A stretch of DNA of 64,000 nt from CBDAPE01 sp965198325 (GTDB lineage Bacteria; Pseudomonadota; Alphaproteobacteria; UBA828; JAPUJA01), in contig CBDAPE010000016.1 in assembly GCA_965198325.1 (NCBI GenBank), positions 248,001 to 312,000 of the forward strand. The letters are read 5' to 3'. Of this stretch, positions 35,917 through 42,435 are shown piece after piece. The notes beneath the pieces were generated by a model. That model was not told where the DNA came from. It ran no database searches and was given only the letters and a program-made list of their open reading frames with translations. The position numbers were made by a program, and so were the translations under genes. How positions within the stretch are numbered: position 1 is the stretch's first letter; every line of letters begins with the position of its first letter.

Positions 35917-37203
35917 GTGACGGATAGCAAGACCATCGTATTTTTTCCCGAGGCGACTTTCGGGCCGTCGATGAATTGCGTCGGTATTGCGCAGGTGCTG
36001 CGCGAACGGGGCCACAATCCGGTCTTCGTGGCCGACAGCTCGTTCCAGGGCGTGTTCGAGAAATTTGGCTTTCCCGAACACCTGATCGCCATGTCCGAGC
36101 CGATGGACGCGGCCGCCGCGAGCCAGTGGTGGCGGAATTTCATCACCTCTCATATTCCTCATTTTAGCCTTTCGGCATACGAGCAGATTCCGAATTACGT
36201 CCTCGAATGCTGGGACACCATCGTCGGGACCTCGGTTTACGCGCAACCGGACCTTGTTCAAGTGTTTGGCGAGATCGAACCCGACCTGATCTGCCTCGAC
36301 AACTGCATCATGTTCCCGGCGATCAAGAACGCGGGCTGCCCGTGGGTGCGCATCATCTCGTGTTCCGAAAACGAGATCGTCGACCCCGATATTCCGCCCC
36401 ATCTCTCGGGCTGCGGCGAGAACGACAAGGCCTGCTTCGAGGCCTACCGGTCGCGTTTCCTCGAGGTCATCGCGCCGGTCCACGACCGCTTCAACTCGTT
36501 TCTCGAATCCGTGGACGAAGCGCCCTATCCCCGGGGTCAGTTCCTGGAAACGTCGCCCACCATGAACCTTCTGCTTTATCCCGAGCCGCTCCACTTCAAC
36601 CGGCGCAACCCGCTCGACCCGAGGCTGTTTCAGTATCTCGAGGGTTGCGTTCGTCAGGACGACCCCTACACCGTCCCCGACATCCCAGAAAACGCGGACA
36701 AGCCGCTGCTCTACATCAGCTCGGGCAGCATGAACGAGGGCGATGTCGATCTGATCAAACGCCAGATCGAGGTTATCGGTAAGCTTCCCTACCGCGCCCT
36801 GATCAATGTCGGCAACAATGTCGACGGCTACAAAAAAGTGCCCGGAAATATCCACCTCGCCCCGTGGTTCCCCCAGCCGTCTGTCATCCCGCAGGCGGAC
36901 ATCGTCATCCATCACGGCGGCAACAACACGTTCACCGAATCGCTATATTTCGGCAAGCCGGCGCTGATCATGCCGTTCTGTTGGGACGGTCACGACAATG
37001 CCCAGCGTATCGAGGATAAAGGCTACGGCGCGCAATTGCCCCGGTACGACTGGAGCGACGGCGAATTCGCGGCCACCCTCGATCGGCTGATGACCGACGA
37101 GGCGATGCACGCTCGGCTCGCCACGATCAGCGCCCACATGCAAAAGCAGCATGGCCGGGCCAAGGCGGCCGATATCCTTATCGATATCCTGGAACGGGCT
37201 TAA
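35917..37203 (+). CDS. GT1-like (UDP-glycosyltransferase superfamily) protein, copy A
   Basis: A 428-residue GT-B protein. The C-terminal nucleotide-sugar-binding region contains the conserved HHGGNNTFTESLYFGKP and FCWDGHDNAQR, as in UDP-glycosyltransferases of antibiotic and glycolipid synthesis. Residues 139-177 form a cysteine-rich block shared almost unchanged with copy B (see findings). The start is GTG at 35917 with AGAGGAG upstream. Donor and acceptor unknown. A 16-bp palindrome lies directly after the stop (37207-37222). Confidence 0.8.
   Translation: MTDSKTIVFFPEATFGPSMNCVGIAQVLRERGHNPVFVADSSFQGVFEKFGFPEHLIAMSEPMDAAAASQWWRNFITSHIPHFSLSAYEQIPNYVLECWDTIVGTSVYAQPDLVQVFGEIEPDLICLDNCIMFPAIKNAGCPWVRIISCSENEIVDPDIPPHLSGCGENDKACFEAYRSRFLEVIAPVHDRFNSFLESVDEAPYPRGQFLETSPTMNLLLYPEPLHFNRRNPLDPRLFQYLEGCVRQDDPYTVPDIPENADKPLLYISSGSMNEGDVDLIKRQIEVIGKLPYRALINVGNNVDGYKKVPGNIHLAPWFPQPSVIPQADIVIHHGGNNTFTESLYFGKPALIMPFCWDGHDNAQRIEDKGYGAQLPRYDWSDGEFAATLDRLMTDEAMHARLATISAHMQKQHGRAKAADILIDILERA
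36406..36447 (+). repeat. 42-bp perfect repeat, arm 1 (inverted relative to 40067-40108)
   Basis: These 14 codons of GT1 copy A are identical at every base, synonymous positions included, to the reverse complement of 40067-40108 in GT1 copy B. The surrounding coding sequence differs much more, so this is a local island of identity. Confidence 0.8.
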
Positions 37204-37206
37204 GGC

Positions 37207-37222
37207 GAATTCCGAGGAATTC
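37207..37222. repeat. 16-bp perfect palindrome after the GT1 copy A stop
   Basis: GAATTCC, two bases (GA), then GGAATTC, is a near-complete palindrome directly after the stop codon at 37203. There is no T-run after it, so it is not a standard terminator; it lies in the convergent gap 37204-37390, which holds nothing else I can name. Confidence 0.4.
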
Positions 37223-37390
37223 ACAAAGCTCGCACCGGTCGCCGACGCGACCAATAAGCATTGTTCGGAGGGCGACCACTTATGCGGCGCCAGCCTGCGC
37301 GGTGCTTGAGCGCGATCAAATCACCTCCGTGGCGACTGAACGCCGTTTGGCATTGGCTTGCGCAAAGCTAAACGGATTAAACATCGTCCG

Positions 37391-38491
37391 CTACATCGCG
37401 TGCATGTGTTTGCGCTCGGGATCGACGAACGGAATGCTCGCGACGCTCGCCGTGCACTGGATCGTCGGGCCCTTCAGGTCCACCCGGGTTCCGGGCTCGG
37501 CGGCGCTCGGGATGACGTGGACCAGGGCGAGCGACTGGCCTAAGCGCTTGGAATAGGCCGGGGACGTCACGAAGCCGACCTTTTCGCCGTCGATCGACAG
37601 CTCGGCGAAATGCTCCACCACGGCGTCGTGCTCCGCGATGAGACCGCGGAATTTTACCTTCTCCTTGCCCTCCAGTGTTAACAGCGCCTCGCGGCCCCGA
37701 AAATCCCCCTTCGTGCGTGAGATCGCCCAGCCGAAATCGATCTCCCAAGGGGTGTTCTCCTCGGTCGCCTCGGCGCCGTAGGCCATGAGCCCGCTCTCGA
37801 TATGAACCATTTCCAGGCCGGAGAAGGAAATCGGCCGCAAGCCGAAGGGTTTGCCGTGCTCCATGAGCTGTTCCCAGAGCTCCACGGCGCCGTCCGCGGG
37901 CACGATTATTTCGTAGCCCCGCTCGCCCGAATAGCCGGTCCGCGAGATGATCCGCTCCTGGCCGAACAGCGCAGTCTTTTCCTGGTGGCAGTAACGCAGG
38001 CCGAACAGGTCCATCGCGGTGTGGGCGTCGAGAAACCCACCCGATTTCGGTCCCTGCACCGAAATCATATGCAGGCCTTCGTCGGGTTTGACGCTGACGT
38101 TTTTGCCCGTCGCCCAATCCCGGAGCAGCTCGCGCGTCGGGCCTATGCTGGTGACCGCGAGGTAGACGTCGTCTTCCAGGTGATACATGAAGCCGTCGTC
38201 GCAAAAATGGCCGTTGTCTTGCAGGATCGGCACGTAGGCCGATTTGCCGACATAGATCTTGGCCATGTCGCGGGTGACCAGATAGTTGACTGCAGCGAGC
38301 GCATCGGGCCCATGCACCCAGGTTTTTGTCAGCGCCGAGGTGTCCCACATGCCCACCGCATCGCGGATCGCGTCGTGCTCGTCGTTCGGGTCGCCGGGAT
38401 AGGTGAACGCCACATCCATGTCGTTCCATTCGCCCATGCCGGCGCCGAGTGCGCGGATGGTGGCGTCGAGCGCAGATACTCTGCTTGGCAT
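37391..38491 (-). CDS. GcvT-family tetrahydrofolate-dependent aminomethyl/methyltransferase-like protein
   Basis: A 366-residue protein of the GcvT/DmdA/LigM fold. The FDVSALTKTWVHGPDA-like N-terminal part and the ISRTGYSGERGYEIIVP block (folate-binding cleft) are family signatures, followed by the C-terminal barrel (GFVTSPAYSKRLGQSLALVHV). Relatives transfer methyl or aminomethyl groups to tetrahydrofolate from glycine, DMSP or aromatic methyl ethers; the substrate here is unknown. The start has a strong AAGGAGA. It is the last gene of a minus-strand operon: GT1 copy B, cupin, cupin, GcvT. Confidence 0.83.
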   Translation of the reverse strand: MPSRVSALDATIRALGAGMGEWNDMDVAFTYPGDPNDEHDAIRDAVGMWDTSALTKTWVHGPDALAAVNYLVTRDMAKIYVGKSAYVPILQDNGHFCDDGFMYHLEDDVYLAVTSIGPTRELLRDWATGKNVSVKPDEGLHMISVQGPKSGGFLDAHTAMDLFGLRYCHQEKTALFGQERIISRTGYSGERGYEIIVPADGAVELWEQLMEHGKPFGLRPISFSGLEMVHIESGLMAYGAEATEENTPWEIDFGWAISRTKGDFRGREALLTLEGKEKVKFRGLIAEHDAVVEHFAELSIDGEKVGFVTSPAYSKRLGQSLALVHVIPSAAEPGTRVDLKGPTIQCTASVASIPFVDPERKHMHAM

Positions 38492-38522
38492 ATCGTTCTC
38501 CTTACTGCTTTGGGATCCGCCG

Positions 38523-38879
38523 CTAGCGCGCCATGTAGACTTTGCGAATGGTCTCGACGACCTCGCAAATGCCCTTCCAGCCCGAGGGAAAGGCGCAGGT
38601 CATGCCGGCGCCGATTTCCGTCACCGTGCCGTCGTCGGCGGTGTAAACCGCCCGGCCGGCGAGCACGTAGAAGAATTCGTCGTTTTCGACCTCGCAGCGC
38701 CAGCTCCCCGGCGTGCATTGCCAAAGCCCCATTTCCGACGACTTGTCGTCGTTCTGGAACATGATAAAGCCGCTTTCGTGAGAAACCGGCTCGCCGAGCG
38801 GCTTGGCGACGTCGCCCCAGTCGGTAAACGTCGCCGGATCGAGCGTGCCGGCATCCTTGATCGTGATGGCGTCGACCAT
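38523..38879 (-). CDS. Cupin-domain protein (DUF861 / cupin_3), copy 1
   Basis: A 118-residue small beta-barrel protein of the DUF861/EutQ-like cupin family (SEMGLWQCTPGSWRCEVENDEFFYVLAGRAVYTADDG). These are often placed beside enzymes of amine or ethanolamine use and may bind a small metabolite or act as an isomerase. AGGGAGA precedes the ATG. About 72% identical by hand alignment to the adjacent copy 2, so the pair is a tandem duplication. Located 31 bp before the GcvT-like gene. Confidence 0.85.
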   Translation of the reverse strand: MVDAITIKDAGTLDPATFTDWGDVAKPLGEPVSHESGFIMFQNDDKSSEMGLWQCTPGSWRCEVENDEFFYVLAGRAVYTADDGTVTEIGAGMTCAFPSGWKGICEVVETIRKVYMAR

Positions 38880-38947
38880 GTCTAGTATCTCCCTAATACG
38901 TCGTTGATGGTGCTGAGCGCGCTGGAGGCTCCCAAGGATCGTATTCC

Positions 38948-39304
38948 CTAGCGCGCCATGTAGACCTTGCGCAGGGTCTCTATTATTTCACAGGTGCCGG
39001 TCCAGCCGGCGGGAAACGCGCTGGTCGAGCCAACGCCGAGTTCGATCGCCATACCGTTGTCGTGGGTGTAAACCGCGCGGCCCGCGAGCACGTAGCAGAA
39101 CTCGTCGGTTTCGACCTCGCAGCGCCAGCGACCCGGCGTGATTTGCCAGATCCCCATTTCCGACGACTTGTCCTCGTTCTGGAAAAAGATCATACCGCTT
39201 TCGCGCGAAACCGGCTCGCCGAGGGGCTTGGGCACTTCGCCGAAATCAGTAAAGGTCGCCGGATCGATGTCGTTGGCGTCCTTGAGTGATTTCGCATCGA
39301 CCAT
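38948..39304 (-). CDS. Cupin-domain protein (DUF861 / cupin_3), copy 2
   Basis: A 118-residue paralogue of the neighbouring cupin, with identical length and the same motif order. Residue differences are spread throughout rather than clustered. The start has AGGGAG about 10 bp upstream, inside the last bases after the GT1 copy B stop codon; that stop lies only 3 bp upstream, so translational coupling is likely. Confidence 0.85.
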   Translation of the reverse strand: MVDAKSLKDANDIDPATFTDFGEVPKPLGEPVSRESGMIFFQNEDKSSEMGIWQITPGRWRCEVETDEFCYVLAGRAVYTHDNGMAIELGVGSTSAFPAGWTGTCEIIETLRKVYMAR

Positions 39305-39307
39305 GGT

Positions 39308-40597
39308 CTAGAGGCTCCCTAAAAGGTCGTTGGTGGCGTTGGCCGCGCGCATGCGGCCGTCCTGGGCTTGCATGTACTCGCTCGTCGTCTTCACGTTGGC
39401 GCGCATCTCGTCGTCGTTCAGTACGGTCTCGATGTTGGCCAACAGCTCCTCGTCGGTCCATTCGTAGCGGTTCATGCCGATGCCGTGCCTGGTGTCGTTG
39501 ACCCGCGTCGCGTTGTCGTGGCCATCCCAGACGAACGGCATGACGATCGGCGGAATGCCGTAATAGAGGCTCTCGTTGAAGCTGTTGTTGCCGCCATGCT
39601 GGATGAAGGCGTCGACATGGGGCAGCACGGCGGTCTGCTTGTACCACGACGAGAGGGTCACGTTGTCGGGCGGCCTTTCGTACTGATCCATATAATCGCC
39701 CACATTGACCAGCATCCGGTAGGGTGCCTTGCCGATCAGCTCGATGATTCGCTTGATCAACTCGACATCGGTGACCCCCAGGCTGCCGTAGCTGAAATAG
39801 ATCAAAGGCTTGTCGTTGTGCTTCTTGAAGGTCGGCACCTCGTAGGTCTCGGACTCCTTGCGCACGCAGCCGTAGAGATAGACGAATTTCGCCGGGTCGA
39901 GCGGAGTGCGCCGGTTGAAACGCAGCGGCTTGGGATAGAGCAGCAGGTTGAGATAGGGCGAGGGTAGGACGAACTCCGGGAAGGGCAGGCGCACGCAACC
40001 TTGGGTTTCGAGGAAATCCATGAAATCGTCGTGGATATCCTTCACATGTTCCTCGAACGCCGCCTTGTAGGCCTCGAAGCAGGCCTTGTCGTTCTCGCCG
40101 CAGCCCGACAGGTGGGGTGGAATGTCGGGGTCGGTTATTTCGTTTTCCGAGCAGGAGATCATCCGTACCCAGGGGCAACCCGCTTGCTGGGTCGCGGGGT
40201 AGAGCGCGACGTTGTCGTTGATGATCAGGTCGGGCTTGATCTCGGCGATTACCTTGTCCAGCCCGTTCGTCACCGACCATTCCGAGGTGTAGACGATGGC
40301 CTCCCAGCAGCCCTTGACGTAGGTGCCGATCTGATCGTAGGGCGAAGTCCGAAAACTGGGCATGTACTTGATCATGAATTCGTCCCAGTACTTCGCCTGT
40401 TCCTCCTCGCTCATGGGCTCCATGCATGAGATGTGCACCTCCTCGAAGCCGTAGCTCTCGACCGTGCCCTTCAGGCCCGGCTCCAGGACGAACACCGGCT
40501 GGTGGCCCATGTCGCGCAGGCCCTGGCATATGCCCACCAGGCTCATGACCGGTCCGATAGCGCCCGGCTCCGGGAACACCGCGATCGTCTTGCCCAT
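39308..40597 (-). CDS. GT1-like (UDP-glycosyltransferase superfamily) protein, copy B
   Basis: A 429-residue paralogue of GT1 copy A with the same layout, including QHGGNNSFNESLYYGIPP and FVWDGHDNATR at the C-terminal donor-binding site. ATG 40597 is preceded by GAGGGAGA. The open frame extends upstream, but the product from 40597 aligns with copy A from its first residues. It heads the minus-strand operon GT1-cupin-cupin-GcvT, an unusual association of a glycosyltransferase with one-carbon enzymes. Confidence 0.8.
   Translation of the reverse strand: MGKTIAVFPEPGAIGPVMSLVGICQGLRDMGHQPVFVLEPGLKGTVESYGFEEVHISCMEPMSEEEQAKYWDEFMIKYMPSFRTSPYDQIGTYVKGCWEAIVYTSEWSVTNGLDKVIAEIKPDLIINDNVALYPATQQAGCPWVRMISCSENEITDPDIPPHLSGCGENDKACFEAYKAAFEEHVKDIHDDFMDFLETQGCVRLPFPEFVLPSPYLNLLLYPKPLRFNRRTPLDPAKFVYLYGCVRKESETYEVPTFKKHNDKPLIYFSYGSLGVTDVELIKRIIELIGKAPYRMLVNVGDYMDQYERPPDNVTLSSWYKQTAVLPHVDAFIQHGGNNSFNESLYYGIPPIVMPFVWDGHDNATRVNDTRHGIGMNRYEWTDEELLANIETVLNDDEMRANVKTTSEYMQAQDGRMRAANATNDLLGSL
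40067..40108 (-). repeat. 42-bp perfect repeat, arm 2 (inverted relative to 36406-36447)
   Basis: The reverse complement of these 42 bases equals 36406-36447 exactly. Both arms lie at the same codon positions of the two GT1 genes, about 3.6 kb apart and on opposite strands. Confidence 0.8.
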
Positions 40598-40741
40598 GTA
40601 AAAATTCTCCCTCACGTCGTGTTGGGTGGTCGTTGATCGGCGCGGGAAGCTAGCACGGATTTTCCCGGTGGGCGAGGGCGTGTGGGCGTTGACAGAACCG
40701 GGGCTTGGCTCCACGCTCGAAAGTCGGGGAGATACGCTGTT

Positions 40742-41494
40742 ATGGCCGATCAACCAGCTGCAATCGTGACCGCCGCGGGCCGTGGAATCGGGGCGGCTTG
40801 CGCGCGCGAGTTGCATTCCCGGGGCTACCGCGTGGCTCTCATGTCGCCGTCCGAGCGCAGTATCGAACTGGCGCGCGAGCTTGGTGGGATCGGGTTTTCC
40901 GGCTCGGTCACGGATCAGGCCGACATCGACCGGCTGGTGGCCGCCGCGCTCGAGACCTTTGGCCGGATCGATGCCGTCGTCAACAACACGGGCTACGAGC
41001 AATATTCGGTCGTCGAGGGTTCGTTCGGTGCGGCCTTCAACTGGGATGCCGAGACCGATCCGCTCGACGTGCCTGACGAATACTGGCACGAGGCGCTCGA
41101 TCTCTTTCTGCTCAACGTGGTGCGGATGGCCCGGGCGGTGACGCCGGTCATGCAGCGCCAGGGCGGCGGCGCCATCGTCAACGTCTCCGCCGTCTGCGCC
41201 CAGCTCCCCATGCTCGACTATCCCATGTCGTCAACCATCCGCACGGCGCTCTCGTCCTTCGTCAAGCTCTATACCGACATGTACGCGCGAGACGGCATCC
41301 GCATGAATAATCTCCTGCTCGGCTACGTCGCCAATCTCGATTATCCCGACGAAGCCTACCGGTCGATCCCGATGGGGCGTGGCGCCTCGCTCGAGGAAAT
41401 CGCGCGCAATTCCGTCGCCTTCCTGACCGACGACGCGAGCTACATCGCCGGCGAAAACCTGTTCATCGACGGCGGCGTCAACCGGGGTCTGTGA
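40742..41494 (+). CDS. Divergent SDR protein lacking the Ser-Tyr-Lys catalytic residues (copy 1)
   Basis: A 250-residue SDR-fold protein that lacks the usual catalytic residues. The dinucleotide motif is TAAGRGIGA (first Gly of TGxxxGIG changed to Ala) and the structural motif is NNTG. At the position of YxxxK it has Ser163 and Arg167 (SSTIR), and the catalytic Ser position is Ala150 (VNVSA). The C-terminus FIDGGVNRGL is normal. GGGGAGA precedes ATG 40742. It may bind a nucleotide without classical dehydrogenase chemistry. The next gene, 9 bp downstream, is a paralogue with the same substitutions. Confidence 0.85.
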   Translation: MADQPAAIVTAAGRGIGAACARELHSRGYRVALMSPSERSIELARELGGIGFSGSVTDQADIDRLVAAALETFGRIDAVVNNTGYEQYSVVEGSFGAAFNWDAETDPLDVPDEYWHEALDLFLLNVVRMARAVTPVMQRQGGGAIVNVSAVCAQLPMLDYPMSSTIRTALSSFVKLYTDMYARDGIRMNNLLLGYVANLDYPDEAYRSIPMGRGASLEEIARNSVAFLTDDASYIAGENLFIDGGVNRGL

Positions 41495-41503
41495 AGGACG
41501 GCG

Positions 41504-42283
41504 ATGACCAACCATGCCGACTCCGTGCCGCTGGAGAAAAAGCGCCCCGTCGCCGTCATCACCGCATCGGGCCAGGGCATCGGCGCTGCCATCGCAAGGG
41601 ATCTTCACGGCCGCGGATATCAACTGGCCCTGATGTCGCCCTCGATGCGCAGCGTCGAGCTTGCGTCCAAGCTTAACTGCATCGGCTTGCAAGGCTCGGT
41701 CACCGAGCAGGCCGATGTCGATCAGCTCGTCGCGACCGCGTTCGATGAATACGGCCGGGTCGACGCGGTGGTCAACAACACGGGATTTGAGAAGTGGTCG
41801 GTCGGCGCCGAATCGAAGCGGCCGTATTTCGATCCCGATGCCAAACCCCATCTCCTCGATATTCCCGACGAGGATTGGCACGAAAATCTCGATCTCTTCG
41901 TGCTCAACGCCGTTCGTATGGCGCGTGCCGTCACGCCGATCATGAAGCAGCAGGGCGGCGGCGCAATCGTCAATATTTCCGCGGCCTGCGCGATCGAGCC
42001 GTTCCTCGACTTCCCGTTCTCCTCGTCGACCCGGGCGGCGTTATCCAGTTTTACCCGGCTCTATTCCGACAAGTATTCGCGCCACAATATCCGCATGAAC
42101 ACCATGCTCGTCGGCTATGTCGAGAACATCGGCGATGCGGAGACCTACCGCCACCTGCCTATCCAGCGGGCCGCGAGCTTTCAGGAAATGGCACAAAACA
42201 TAGCCATGTTCCTGACCGACGAAACCAGCTACATCACGGGCGAGAGTATCTATATCGACGGCGGTTATCACCGGGCGCTCTAA
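41504..42283 (+). CDS. Divergent SDR protein lacking the Ser-Tyr-Lys catalytic residues (copy 2)
   Basis: A 259-residue paralogue of the preceding gene, roughly half identical. The motif series matches: TASGQGIG, NNTG, Ser173 and Arg177 in SSSTR at the YxxxK site, Ala160 at the Ser site (VNISA). Both share an insertion ending in D(I/V)PDE.WHE before the central helix. The conserved set of substitutions shows that the lineage lost the motif before duplication and kept the fold under selection. Oligomerisation of the two products is a possibility. Confidence 0.85.
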   Translation: MTNHADSVPLEKKRPVAVITASGQGIGAAIARDLHGRGYQLALMSPSMRSVELASKLNCIGLQGSVTEQADVDQLVATAFDEYGRVDAVVNNTGFEKWSVGAESKRPYFDPDAKPHLLDIPDEDWHENLDLFVLNAVRMARAVTPIMKQQGGGAIVNISAACAIEPFLDFPFSSSTRAALSSFTRLYSDKYSRHNIRMNTMLVGYVENIGDAETYRHLPIQRAASFQEMAQNIAMFLTDETSYITGESIYIDGGYHRAL

Positions 42284-42344
42284 GCGCCGTAGAAGCGACG
42301 TCGCCCTTCACCGCTAATCTGAGGTGGCGATAGGGAGAGAATCA

Positions 42345-42416
42345 GTGGCCGACGACGCGCGCCACGTTTCGGACGAGACCATCGCCATCGACGGCGGCTT
42401 GAAGCGCGGCCTGTAG
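42345..42416 (+). pseudogene. Remnant of a third SDR gene (C-terminal 23 codons)
   Basis: A short frame starting with GTG at 42345 and ending TAG at 42416 reads ADDARHVSDETIAIDGGL then KRGL. This matches the C-terminal DDASYIAGENLFIDGGVNRGL of the SDR copy 1 in spacing and the ends of classical SDRs. The rest of the gene is missing. GGGAGAG, a good Shine-Dalgarno sequence, lies at the right distance upstream, so the fragment could still be translated. It points to a deletion in a former three-gene SDR array. Confidence 0.65.
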
Positions 42417-42435
42417 GGCGGAACGAAGGCCGGCC

